Source: Oscillibacter sp. 1-3
GTDB lineage: Bacteria > Bacillota > Clostridia > Oscillospirales > Oscillospiraceae
Direction: 5' to 3'
NCBI RefSeq assembly: GCF_000403435.2
Contig: NZ_KE159703.1
Span: forward strand, 1,109,033-1,173,032
DNA length: 64,000 nt
Made by a program: the position numbers and the translations under genes. Shown here piece after piece: positions 1 through 8,244 of this stretch; within the stretch, counting starts at the first letter, position 1; every line of letters starts with the position of its first letter. The notes under the pieces were generated by a model that had not been told where the DNA came from, ran no database searches, and saw only the letters and a list, made by a program, of their open reading frames with translations.

Positions 1-1
1 G

Positions 2-1147
2 GCATTTGCCACATACGGCTACAAGAAAGACCCCAACGACAAAAACAGCCTCTTGATAGATGAAGAAGCGGCGGAAGTCGTGAGAAGCATTTATCATTGG
101 TTTGTCCATGAGGGGTACAGCAAAATGGGGATTGCCAAAAGGTTGAACAGCATGGGAGAGCCGAACCCCGAAGCCTATAAAAAGAAAAAGGGGTTCAAGT
201 ACAATAATCCCAATTCCAGCAAAAACGATGGCTTATGGTCTGCCAGTACGGTTGCAAGGATATTGCAGAATGAAATTTACACCGGCGTGATGGTGCAGGG
301 ACGGCATCGCATCATCAGCTACAAAGTACACAAGCAAATCGCTGTCCCCGAAGATGAATGGTTTGTTGTCCCCAACACCCACGAAGCAATCATTGACCGG
401 GAAACCTTTGAAAAGGCACAAGCCCTGCATCAGCGCGACACAAGGACAGCACCGGGCCAGCAGGAAGTCTATCTATTGTCCGGCTTTGTCCGCTGTGCTG
501 ACTGCAAAAAGGCTATGCGGCGAAAGACCGCCCGCAATCTCGCCTACTATGCCTGTCGTACCTTTACCGACAAAAAGACTTGCAGTAAACATTCTATCCG
601 GCAGGATAAGTTAGAGGAAGCGGTTTTAGCCGCCCTGCAAGTGCAGATCGCGCTTGTAGACAAACTATCAGAAGAAATTGAACGGATAAACAACGCACCT
701 GTTATCAATCGGGAAAACAAGCGATTGACCCTTGCTTTGAAACAGGCAGAAAAACAGCTCAAGCAATACAATGACGCTTCCGACAGCTTGTACCTTGATT
801 GGAAAAGCGGCGATATTACCAAAGATGAATACCGCCGCTTAAAGGGCAAGATTGCGGAACAGATTGCCCAGCTTGAACAAAACATTTCTTATCTGAAAGA
901 GGAAATGCAAGTGATGGCTGACGGTATCGACACCGACGACCCCTATCTTACTGCTTTTCTAAAGCACAGGAACATTCAAACCCTTAATCGCGGCATCGTG
1001 GTGGAATTGGTTGATACGGTTTGGGTGCATGAGAACGGGGAAATAACGGTGGACTTCAATTTTGCCGACGAGTATCAACGCATACTTGATTACATCGAGA
1101 ACAATCACAACATACTTACGGTGATAGAGCGAAAGCCCGCGATGTAG
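2..1147 (+). CDS. Large serine recombinase, 3' part (5' end outside window)
   Basis: This is the C-terminal part of a large serine recombinase of the TnpX/TndX type, which excises and inserts mobile elements. The reading frame is open from base 2, so the catalytic serine domain lies outside the window. Visible are the recombinase domain (EEAAEVVRSIYHWFV, then GIAKRLN), a zinc beta-ribbon with two Cys pairs (CADCKKAM about 112 codons after the TTG at 53, then YYACRTF and KTCSKH) and a long charged coiled coil near the end. Such genes usually sit at the end of an integrative element, so the element boundary probably lies just after the stop, 30 bp from the collagen-like gene on the other strand. 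Family assignment is firm; which element it belongs to is unknown. Confidence 0.9.
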   Translation, partial: AFATYGYKKDPNDKNSLLIDEEAAEVVRSIYHWFVHEGYSKMGIAKRLNSMGEPNPEAYKKKKGFKYNNPNSSKNDGLWSASTVARILQNEIYTGVMVQGRHRIISYKVHKQIAVPEDEWFVVPNTHEAIIDRETFEKAQALHQRDTRTAPGQQEVYLLSGFVRCADCKKAMRRKTARNLAYYACRTFTDKKTCSKHSIRQDKLEEAVLAALQVQIALVDKLSEEIERINNAPVINRENKRLTLALKQAEKQLKQYNDASDSLYLDWKSGDITKDEYRRLKGKIAEQIAQLEQNISYLKEEMQVMADGIDTDDPYLTAFLKHRNIQTLNRGIVVELVDTVWVHENGEITVDFNFADEYQRILDYIENNHNILTVIERKPAM

Positions 1148-1177
1148 CAGGCTTAATGCCCCATCACCAAGCAAAAG

Positions 1178-1756
1178 TTACTGTTGTGCATAAATAAGCG
1201 GCCCTGTTGCGCCCGTGGCGCCGGCAGCGCCGTCAGCGCCGGCAGGGCCGGCAGCGCCGGTGGGACCGGTGACGCCTGCGGCGCCGGCAGGGCCGGTTGC
1301 GCCCGTGGCGCCTGCAGCGCCGTCAGCGCCGGCAGGGCCGGTAGCGCCTGTGGCGCCCACAGCGCCCGCAGCACCGGTAGCGCCGGTGGGACCAGCAGGA
1401 CCGGCAGGGCCGCCGGCAGGGCCGGTGGGCCCGGTGGGCCCGGTGGGTCCGGTGGCCCCCTGCATGGGGGAGGCGTCCAGCGCGCCCTGCATCTTCGCCT
1501 TCAGGAAGAGCTGGTTCTGGACGGCGGTCTCCAGCAGGCCGCGGACGCTCTCGTTGGCGGCCAGCACGTCGCTGACTGTGGCGGCAGGACCGCTGAGGCC
1601 CGGCAGGGTTCCGAGAATATATTGCAGCTTCTCGCCCTCGGCGTTGAGGATGTGGCTCAGGCCGAGTTCCTCCATGGCGATGGAGGAGAGAATCTGGTTG
1701 ACCGCGTCGTCCCGCTGAATGGGTGGGTCGACCACGGGAAAGCTGGGCAGAGACAT
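1178..1756 (-). CDS. Collagen-like (Gly-X-Y) exosporium-type protein, possibly truncated
   Basis: The protein has about 192 residues. The start is the ATG at 1756, preceded by AAGGAG about 8 bases upstream; longer in-frame starts lack a ribosome site. The N-terminal domain (about 1-95) contains [21 protein letters not shown], a segment shared with the divergent neighbour and typical of clostridial collagen-like surface or exosporium proteins. From about residue 97 it is almost pure Gly-X-Y ([11 protein letters not shown], with many GPAG and GATG units). It ends six residues after the last repeat (LIYAQQ), with no C-terminal globular domain, directly next to the recombinase gene. Known BclA-like proteins normally carry a C-terminal trimerisation domain, so the end may have been lost when the neighbouring element inserted. 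Surface location is inferred. Confidence 0.8.
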   Translation of the reverse strand: MSLPSFPVVDPPIQRDDAVNQILSSIAMEELGLSHILNAEGEKLQYILGTLPGLSGPAATVSDVLAANESVRGLLETAVQNQLFLKAKMQGALDASPMQGATGPTGPTGPTGPAGGPAGPAGPTGATGAAGAVGATGATGPAGADGAAGATGATGPAGAAGVTGPTGAAGPAGADGAAGATGATGPLIYAQQ

Positions 1757-1952
1757 AAGTGAATCTCCTTTCAAACTTGAGGCGTCTGCCGGGGCAGGGG
1801 AGTTGGCGAGACGCCCGGGGTATTCTATGCGCCTCCGCGGCGGCATGTTCCGGTGGAACCGGACCGTTTCGGAGGGCATAGAATGGAGCGGCGGCCCATG
1901 CCGCACACCGCCGCCCCGGCCTTGGGCCCCGGCGGCCTATGGAGATTTTGAT

Positions 1953-2771
1953 ATGTCTATGCCTTCCTTTCCGCCCAATGGCGCGGATATGACACGGGAG
2001 GAAGCCCTGACCATGATTATCGCGTCCATTGCCATGGAGGAGCTTGCCCTGAGCCACATCCTCAACGCCGAAGGCGAGAAGCTGCAGTACATTCTGGGGA
2101 CCCTGCCGGGGACAAAGCCCTGCGCCGGCCCTCAGGAGGTGCTGGCAGTCAATAAAAGCGTCGCCGCTCTGCTGGAGGCGGTGGCCCAGAATCAGATTCT
2201 GCTGAAAAGCAAGCTGGAAAAGGTGCTGGAGGCCTGCCTGCCCCCGGCGCCGCCCTGCCCGCCGCCCTGGGGGCCCTGTCCCTGTCCCGGGTCTTGCCCC
2301 AGGCCCTGTCCCGGGCCGTGTCCGGGCGGGCCGGAGCCCCGGGAGAAAAGCGCCCTCCAGCTGGCGGGCCAGCGGGAGGGGATGCTGTGGAACCGGGGAT
2401 GCCGCCTGCCCTGGCGGCGGCGTGTCCTGCGGGGAGACGACATCCACTGGAGCGAGGAGGCCCCTACCCAGATCCGGCTGAATCCGGGAAAGGCCTATGC
2501 CGTCCAGTACACACTGAACGTCTGCGCCATGCACCCGGCGGAGGAGACGGGGACCATTCTGCTGCGGCAGACGCCCTGCGGCGCGTTTACGGAGACGCTG
2601 CCCCTGCGTTTTTCCATGGAGCGGTTTTCCGGCAAACCCCAGACCCTGCGCTACGCCGCCGTGCTGTACCCCTGCATGGAGAACGGAGGCGAGGCGGAGC
2701 TCTCTCTGGTGCTGGACGCCAAAAGCCCCCTCTGCGTGGAGCGGGCGGCCATGGACGTGGCGGAGCTGTAA
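1953..2771 (+). CDS. Exosporium/collagen-like paralogue with Cys-Pro linker
   Basis: The protein has about 272 residues. The start is the ATG at 1953, with GGAG 8 bases upstream and the sequence MSMPSFPPNG aligning with [10 protein letters not shown] of the divergent paralogue. Residues about 10-90 repeat the same domain ([23 protein letters not shown]). In place of collagen repeats there is a short Cys/Pro/Gly-rich linker (about 95-125, with PCPCPGSCPRPCPGP). A C-terminal domain of about 140 residues follows, rich in beta-strand-like segments. I do not recognise that domain; a trimeric beta-sandwich like those ending BclA proteins is a guess. The gene is divergent from its paralogue and followed by a terminator hairpin. 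A structural role on the spore or cell surface is inferred from the shared N-terminus only. Confidence 0.7.
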   Translation: MSMPSFPPNGADMTREEALTMIIASIAMEELALSHILNAEGEKLQYILGTLPGTKPCAGPQEVLAVNKSVAALLEAVAQNQILLKSKLEKVLEACLPPAPPCPPPWGPCPCPGSCPRPCPGPCPGGPEPREKSALQLAGQREGMLWNRGCRLPWRRRVLRGDDIHWSEEAPTQIRLNPGKAYAVQYTLNVCAMHPAEETGTILLRQTPCGAFTETLPLRFSMERFSGKPQTLRYAAVLYPCMENGGEAELSLVLDAKSPLCVERAAMDVAEL

Positions 2772-2786
2772 ATCCGGGAGATCAAC

Positions 2787-2819
2787 AAAGGGCGCGCCGG
2801 CCAGACCGGCGCGCCCTTT
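2787..2819 (+). terminator. Rho-independent terminator
   Basis: A perfect 14-bp inverted repeat (AAAGGGCGCGCCGG / CCGGCGCGCCCTTT) with a 5-base loop lies 16 bases after the stop of the exosporium-like gene. The T-run is short. Confidence 0.75.
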
Positions 2820-3181
2820 CCGGCCTTGTGCGTGAGCTGTGCGGAAAAATTAATTTTGTACAATAAAAATTAAAAAAAGCCGCTTTTCGAGTTTTTGAGA
2901 GGCATAAAAATACATGTTGAAATCTCTCCCTGTTTTCTATATAATGGTGTCGGATTCCTACACAAAGGGGCGGTTTGCCTGAGAGCCGGTTCAGTATCTC
3001 AACGTGTGCGGAATGGCGGGCGGTTTTTTTGACCTGCAGGGCAAAAAGCCGCGGTAATTCTGAAGGATGCAGAGATTTTTAACGCAGTCAAAGCGAAGAA
3101 CCCGCCGCCAAGCCGTGCGCGGGGTGATACTGGACAGGCTTAAAAACGGCGGGCCCCCGTGCAGAGAGGGGAGACAGCGCA
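2820..3181 (+). promoter_or_regulatory. Intergenic leader of the BMP-type importer operon
   Basis: These 360 bases separate the terminator from the first importer gene. An AT-rich stretch (2840-2945) ending in TATATAATGG at about 2938 could be a sigma-A -10 region. After it comes a GC-rich leader of more than 200 bases with a T7 run at 3023-3029, and a CCCGCCG/CGGCGGG pair (about 3103 and 3147) that could fold a long hairpin before the ribosome site GAGGGGAG. The length suggests transcript-level control, but I could not match it to a known riboswitch class. Confidence 0.35.
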
Positions 3182-4690
3182 TTGGAAGAGTTCTTGAGAA
3201 TGGAGCATGTCAGCAAGCGGTTCGGCGATTTCTACGCCAACAAGGACATCAATCTCACTGTCTACAAGGGTGAGGTGCTCACGTTGCTGGGGGAGAACGG
3301 CGCGGGAAAATCCACGCTGATGAACGTCCTAATCGGCCTCTACCAGCCCACGGAGGGCAGTATCTGCTTAAACGGAAAAAAGGTCCGTATCGACTCGCCG
3401 GCCCAGGCGGTGCGCCTGGGTATCGGCATGGTGCACCAGCACTTCATGCTGGTGGAGGCCATGACGGTGTTTGAGAACATCATCCTGGGGGACCGGAATA
3501 CCAAGGGGATCTTCATTGACCGGGAGGCCCGGAAAAAGGAGATTCTGGAGCTCTCCGCCCGGTACGGCCTGGACGTGGAACTGGACCGTCCCATCACGGA
3601 GATCGCCGTAGGCGCCCAGCAGCGGGTGGAGATCCTGAAGGCCCTGTACCGGGGCGCGGAGCTTTTGGTGCTGGACGAGCCCTCCGCGGCATTGACGGAC
3701 ATCGAGGTGGAGGGCCTCTTTAAGATCATGCGGAAGCTGACGGAGGAGGGCAAGAGCGTCATCTTCATCAGCCACAAAATGCGGGAGGTGCTGCACATCT
3801 CCGACCGCATCACTATCCTCCGCTCCGGCGAGGTGGTCACCACCCTCAAGCGGGAGGAGACGGACGGACAGGCCCTGGCCAACCTGATGATCGGCCGGGA
3901 ACTGGCTCCCTCCCAGTACATAAAGGTGGAGCAGGCTGGGGAGGCGGTCATCCAGCTCAGGGGCGTGGACTTTCAGAAGGACTCCAAGCACAACGGCCTC
4001 AGCGGCGTGAGCCTCACCGTGGGCCGGGGGGAGATCGTGGGCATCGCCGGCGTGGACGGCAACGGCCAGAGCCAGCTGGCCCAGGTGGTCACCGGCGTGC
4101 TGACGCCGGACGCCGGCACGGTGGACATGAAGGGGTCCCGGGTGGCCCAGTTCACCCCCAACGGCTTCATTCTGGAAAACGTGTCCCACATCCCAGAGGA
4201 CCGCAACAAAATGGGTCTCATCGGGGAGATGTCCGTGAAGGACAACATTGTGCTCAAGACGACGGAAACCCAGGCCTTTTCCAGCGCCAAGGGCCTGGTA
4301 TTGAAGAAAAAGGCCATCCGGGACTACGCCCTGGAGATGCAGAAGAAGTACGACATCCGCTGCACCTCCGTGGAGCAGGAGGCCCGGAACCTCTCCGGCG
4401 GCAACCAGCAGAAGGTCATCCTGGCCCGGGAGCTGGAGGGGGACCCCGACCTGCTGGTGGCGGTCCACCCCACCCGGGGCCTGGACATCGGCGCCACCCG
4501 CTTTATCCACGACACCATGATCGAGGCCCGGGACCGGGGCTGCGGCGTGCTGCTGGTGTCCGCGGACTTTGACGAGATTCTGGAAGTCTCCGACCGCATT
4601 GTCGTCATGTTCGAGGGGCAGGTCATGGGCGTCTACTCCGGTAAGAATCCTCCCATTGAGGAGATCAGCCTGGCTATGGCCGGCAAGTGA
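3182..4690 (+). CDS. ABC importer ATPase, BMP/nucleoside family
   Basis: This 502-residue double-ATPase energises import of nucleosides or related compounds through the two permeases downstream (NupA/YufO type). The first nucleotide-binding domain has Walker A GENGAGKST at about residue 39 and Walker B LLVLDEPSAAL. The second carries the degenerate GVDGNGQSQ loop and signature LSGGNQQKV at about residue 405, as usual for this family. The start chosen is TTG at 3182, 8 bases after GAGGGGAG; an ATG at 3200 is the alternative. The operon continues with two permeases and the binding protein, so a complete importer is encoded. Substrate cannot be read from the ATPase. Confidence 0.92.
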   Translation: MEEFLRMEHVSKRFGDFYANKDINLTVYKGEVLTLLGENGAGKSTLMNVLIGLYQPTEGSICLNGKKVRIDSPAQAVRLGIGMVHQHFMLVEAMTVFENIILGDRNTKGIFIDREARKKEILELSARYGLDVELDRPITEIAVGAQQRVEILKALYRGAELLVLDEPSAALTDIEVEGLFKIMRKLTEEGKSVIFISHKMREVLHISDRITILRSGEVVTTLKREETDGQALANLMIGRELAPSQYIKVEQAGEAVIQLRGVDFQKDSKHNGLSGVSLTVGRGEIVGIAGVDGNGQSQLAQVVTGVLTPDAGTVDMKGSRVAQFTPNGFILENVSHIPEDRNKMGLIGEMSVKDNIVLKTTETQAFSSAKGLVLKKKAIRDYALEMQKKYDIRCTSVEQEARNLSGGNQQKVILARELEGDPDLLVAVHPTRGLDIGATRFIHDTMIEARDRGCGVLLVSADFDEILEVSDRIVVMFEGQVMGVYSGKNPPIEEISLAMAGK

Positions 4691-4702
4691 GGAGGGGGAA
4701 CG

Positions 4703-5752
4703 ATGAAAAATAAATTCGTCAATATCCTGGTGCCGCTGATCTCCGTGCTGCTGGCCTTTGTCGTCGGCTGCATCGTCATGGCGGTGCTGGGGGCCAATCC
4801 CTTTGTGGCACTGCAGGCTCTGTGGACCGGCGCCTTCGGCAGCATGCGGAACGTGGGTACCACCCTGGCCCGGGCCACGCCATTGATCTTCACCGGGCTC
4901 TGCGCCTGCTTCGCCTACCGCTGCGGCGTTTTCAACCTGGGCGGCGAGGGACAGTTCATCATCGGCGCGGTGGTGTGCTGCTTCATCGCCACCCGCAGCG
5001 GCCTGGAGGGGCCTCTTGCCATCGTGCTGTGCCTGATCGCCGGCGCCCTGGCCGGCGGCCTCTGGGCGGCCATTCCCGGCGTTTTGAAGATCTACCGGGG
5101 CCAGAACGAGATGATTATCTCCATCATGCTCAACTATGTGGCGACGCTCTTCATGGGTGTGGTGTACACCAACTGGCTCCGGGACGGCACCGTGCCCCAG
5201 ACGGCCCCGGTGCCTGACGCCACCAAGCTCAGCCGCCTCTTCGGCCTGCGGGTGACCACTGCCTTCATCCTGGCGCTGGTCACGGGCCTTCTGATCTACT
5301 ACTTCCTGTTCTACACCTCCAAGGGCTTCCAGCTCCGGGCAGTGGGACTGAACATGACGGCGGCCCAGTTCAACGGCTTCGCCGTCAAGCGCTATATCCT
5401 GATGAGCTTTATCGTCTCCGGCGCCATCGCGGGCCTGGGCGGCAGCGCGGACCTGATGGGCACCCAGTACCGCCTCATCAACGGCTACGCCAGCGGATAC
5501 GGCTTTGACGGCGTGGCCATGGCCCTCATCGGCCAGCTCCACCCCCTGGCGACCATCCTGGTGGCTATCTTCTTCGCGGTGCTGCGGGTGGGCTCCACCA
5601 CCATGCAGGCCGCCACCGGCGTCCCCACCAGCGTGTCCGACATCATCCAGGCTCTGGTGATCGTGTTCACCGTGGCGGGCCTCGCCATGGTGAAGCTGCC
5701 CCAGTTCAAGGCGGCGATTGCCCGGATGACTGAGAAAAAGGAGGCCGTATAA
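4703..5752 (+). CDS. ABC importer permease 1, BMP/nucleoside family
   Basis: This 349-residue inner-membrane permease is of the branched-chain amino acid/ribose permease superfamily, NupB/YufP-like. It has about eight to ten hydrophobic segments. The GGEGQFIIGAV motif near residue 78 and the ATPase-contact region around NMTAAQFNGFAVKRY (about 216-232) are typical. It starts 12 bases after the ATPase stop with GGAGGGGG as ribosome site, and its stop is one base before the second permease start, indicating translational coupling. The two permeases should form a heterodimer. Confidence 0.92.
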   Translation: MKNKFVNILVPLISVLLAFVVGCIVMAVLGANPFVALQALWTGAFGSMRNVGTTLARATPLIFTGLCACFAYRCGVFNLGGEGQFIIGAVVCCFIATRSGLEGPLAIVLCLIAGALAGGLWAAIPGVLKIYRGQNEMIISIMLNYVATLFMGVVYTNWLRDGTVPQTAPVPDATKLSRLFGLRVTTAFILALVTGLLIYYFLFYTSKGFQLRAVGLNMTAAQFNGFAVKRYILMSFIVSGAIAGLGGSADLMGTQYRLINGYASGYGFDGVAMALIGQLHPLATILVAIFFAVLRVGSTTMQAATGVPTSVSDIIQALVIVFTVAGLAMVKLPQFKAAIARMTEKKEAV

Positions 5753-5753
5753 T

Positions 5754-6686
5754 ATGGATTCTGCTTTTATCACCAACCTGATTCTCGCCAGCGTCCGCAT
5801 GGCCACGCCCTTGATCTTCCTGTCCCTGGCGGAGCTGTACTCCCAGCGGGCGGGCCTGGTCCACATCGGCCTGGAGGGCCTTGCGGCCATCGGGTCCCTT
5901 GCGGGCTTTTTGGTGAGCCTCATCACCGGAAATCCCCTGCTGGGCGTGCTGGCCGGCGCGGCGGTGGGTATCCTGGTGAACATGATCTACGCCTACGCCA
6001 CCATCAACCTCTGCGCCGAGCAGATCGTCTACGGCATGGCCATCAATATCTTTGCTCCGGCCCTGGCGGCCTTCATCTACCGGGTCTACTTCGGCGCGGG
6101 CTCCGAGCTGGTGCAGGTGGGGCTGATGACCACACTCTCCGGCCTGCTGGGCATTGCCTCTGACAACTTCCTGGTGCGGCTGCTGCTGGACCAGACCCCC
6201 ATGGTATACCTGGCCTACAGCCTGGTGATTTTCACCGCCGTGTACTTTAACAAGACCAAATCCGGCCTGAATTACAAGGCCGTGGGCGAGTACCCCAAAG
6301 CCGCCGCCACCCTGGGCATCAGCGTGGTGGGGGTGAAGTACGCCGCCAGCGTCATCTGCGGCGCTCTGGCCGGCATCGGCGGGGCCTATCTCACCACCTG
6401 CTACTCCACCACCTACACCGACGGCAATGTAGCCGGCCGGGGCTTCATCGCTCTGGCGGCGGTGATCTTCGGCCGCTGGAGCGCTGGCGGCGTGCTGCTG
6501 GCCTGCCTGTTTTTCGGCTTTTGCGACGCGCTGCAGATCCGCCTCCAGGTGGGCAGCTACGGCATCCCCTACCAGTTCTTCCAGATGATCCCCTACATCG
6601 CCACCGTGGTGGTGCTGACGGTCATCGGCATGAAGAAGGCGGGCCCCAAGGGCGTGGGCAAGCCCTATCTCCGGGAGGAGCGCTGA
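5754..6686 (+). CDS. ABC importer permease 2, BMP/nucleoside family
   Basis: This 310-residue permease is NupC/YufQ-like and partners the preceding permease. It has about eight hydrophobic segments. The motif GLVHIGLEGLAAIGSLAGF (about 32-50) is characteristic of this subunit, as is the coupling region GEYPKAAATLGISV (about 178). The start ATG at 5754 follows GGAGG within the end of the upstream gene. The binding-protein gene begins 73 bases downstream with its own strong ribosome site, which would favour its higher expression. Confidence 0.92.
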   Translation: MDSAFITNLILASVRMATPLIFLSLAELYSQRAGLVHIGLEGLAAIGSLAGFLVSLITGNPLLGVLAGAAVGILVNMIYAYATINLCAEQIVYGMAINIFAPALAAFIYRVYFGAGSELVQVGLMTTLSGLLGIASDNFLVRLLLDQTPMVYLAYSLVIFTAVYFNKTKSGLNYKAVGEYPKAAATLGISVVGVKYAASVICGALAGIGGAYLTTCYSTTYTDGNVAGRGFIALAAVIFGRWSAGGVLLACLFFGFCDALQIRLQVGSYGIPYQFFQMIPYIATVVVLTVIGMKKAGPKGVGKPYLREER

Positions 6687-6759
6687 ACCAAGTGAGAACG
6701 GGTATTCACCTGTTTTCATATAGAAGCACAAACGCGACAAAACAAGGAGGAATTTTGGA

Positions 6760-7821
6760 ATGAAGAAGATCTTTGCACTGATCCTGACCCTGGCTATGGT
6801 GCTGAGCCTGGCCGCCTGCGGCGGAGGGAACAGCGGCTCCGGCACATCTGGTGACGGCGGCAGCACGCCTCCCGCCGACGGCAGCGGCGACGGCAAGACC
6901 TACAAGGTCGCCATGATCTGCGACTCCAGCGTCTCTGACGGCGGCTGGGGCATGGCCTGCTACAACGCCATGATCGATGCCGCTGCCAAATACGGCTGGG
7001 AGACCGCCTATTCCGACAGCATTGCCCAGTCCGCATATTACGAGAGCATCGTCTCCTTCTGCGATCTGGACTATGACCTGATCTACGCCCCCGGCAACCA
7101 GTACACCGACGCCATTCTCCAGGCCGCGGAGGAGTATCCCGACATCGCCTTTGCCCTGCTCAATGGCGGCGCGGACACCCCCGCCAAGGCCGCCAACGCC
7201 AACGTCACCTCCCTTCTGCCCGACGCCCAGCAGGTTGGCTGGATTGCCGGCATCCTGGCGGGCCTCATGACCGAGACCGGCAAGGTGGCCTTCATCGGCG
7301 GCATGGAGATCGACACCACCAAGGGCAAGTACGCCGGCTTTGTGGAGTCCGCCGAGTACATCGGCCAGCAGGAGGGCAAGACTGTGGAGGCCCTGGACGT
7401 GGTCTACTCCGGCGACTTCAGCGCCTCCGACAAGGGCATTGAGTTTGCAAAGGCTATGATGGACCAGGGCGCGGACGTGTTCTTCGGCGACGCCTCTGCC
7501 GTGGACTCCGGCGCCCGTCAGGCCATCGACGAGGCCAACGCTGCGGCCGGCTCCGTGAAGGTCTATGACATTGCCCAGCCCGGCGACTTCCTGGGCCAGA
7601 ACGAGTGCATCATCGGCAGCCAGGTCACCGACAACTCCGGCCTGGTGGGATTGTGCATGGAGGCCGTGGAGAACGGCACCTTCGGCGGCGAGACCATCTT
7701 CGGCACCATGCAGAACGGCGTGCTCTCCGCCGGCGCTGTCAGCGACCTGGTGCCCGCTGACAAGCAGGAGAAGTACCAGAGCTATCTGGACCAGGTGATG
7801 GATGGCACCTTTATGCAGTGA
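6760..7821 (+). CDS. BMP-family substrate-binding lipoprotein
   Basis: This 353-residue lipoprotein is the extracellular binding protein of the importer (BmpA/TmpC/PnrA family, which bind nucleosides). The signal peptide ends in the lipobox SLAAC (Cys about residue 20), followed by a flexible Gly/Ser/Asp-rich tether to about residue 47. The family-typical KVAMICDSSVSDGGWGMACY comes next, then a ligand region with GQQVGWIAGILAGLMT-like sequence near residue 158. AAGGAGG sits 8 bases before the ATG. It is the last gene of the operon and is followed by a twin hairpin and a terminator. A purine nucleoside substrate is likely by family but not shown. Confidence 0.92.
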   Translation: MKKIFALILTLAMVLSLAACGGGNSGSGTSGDGGSTPPADGSGDGKTYKVAMICDSSVSDGGWGMACYNAMIDAAAKYGWETAYSDSIAQSAYYESIVSFCDLDYDLIYAPGNQYTDAILQAAEEYPDIAFALLNGGADTPAKAANANVTSLLPDAQQVGWIAGILAGLMTETGKVAFIGGMEIDTTKGKYAGFVESAEYIGQQEGKTVEALDVVYSGDFSASDKGIEFAKAMMDQGADVFFGDASAVDSGARQAIDEANAAAGSVKVYDIAQPGDFLGQNECIIGSQVTDNSGLVGLCMEAVENGTFGGETIFGTMQNGVLSAGAVSDLVPADKQEKYQSYLDQVMDGTFMQ

Positions 7822-7828
7822 TGCCCGT

Positions 7829-7878
7829 CCAGCGGGTCCCCGACCCGCTGGTTGAAAATCTGCAAATTGCGGATTTTC
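7829..7878. repeat. Twin-hairpin intergenic element, copy 1
   Basis: A GC-rich hairpin (CCAGCGGGTC / GACCCGCTGG, 7829-7851) is followed after two bases by a second, AT-rich near-palindrome (GAAAATCTGCAAATTGC... to 7878). The same arrangement appears at 32035-32076 and 36478-36528, so this may be a small dispersed REP-like repeat and not only a terminator. Confidence 0.5.
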
Positions 7879-7904
7879 GAGTGCTTCAACGATATCAGGG
7901 AAAT

Positions 7905-7945
7905 GGAAGGGCCTGCCGGTGTTCGGCAGGCCCTTCCGCCTTTTA
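7905..7945 (+). terminator. Rho-independent terminator of BMP operon
   Basis: A strong hairpin GGAAGGGCCTGCCG / CGGCAGGCCCTTCC with a 5-base loop is followed by GCCTTTT. Confidence 0.85.
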
Positions 7946-8146
7946 ATTGTTGGAAATGGCCCGCAGAAGCAGATCTGGGAAAATATTCCTGAATATTTCC
8001 TGTTTTTGAATTTTTTACAAAAACAACAAATTATTTGTGAAAATTATACAGATTATCGGGGATATGGTTGACGTTAACAGATGTCATATGATAGAATAAA
8101 AACCGCTTTTTGGGCCTGGCTTTCCGCCTTGTGTCACAGTGTGGCA

Positions 8147-8190
8147 AGCGGGGGCGCCCCCGCTTTGTTCCGCCGGTTTCACCGGCGGAA
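8147..8190 (+). promoter_or_regulatory. Paired hairpins in leader of ribose-type operon
   Basis: Two adjacent inverted repeats, AGCGGGGGCGCCCCCGCT (8147-8164) and TTCCGCCGG / CCGGCGGAA (8168-8190), lie 55-100 bases before the binding-protein start. The rest of the 7946-8244 gap is AT-rich and probably holds the promoter (TTGACG at about 8068 and TAGAAT at about 8091, both weak matches). Role in attenuation or mRNA protection is a guess. Confidence 0.4.
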
Positions 8191-8244
8191 AACAGGCTCT
8201 GAAAGGCATTTTTTAGAATCAGAATAAGAAGGAGAAAAGAAGCT

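Noticed and set aside
2940..3060. Purine or ykkC-type riboswitch in the importer leader
   Set aside because: Consensus pieces for those classes could not be found by eye.
3368..5983. Very long open frame antisense to the importer genes
   Set aside because: It has no ribosome site, low-complexity Gly/His/Ala/Asp composition, and mirrors codons of three clear genes. GC-rich genes routinely leave such frames.
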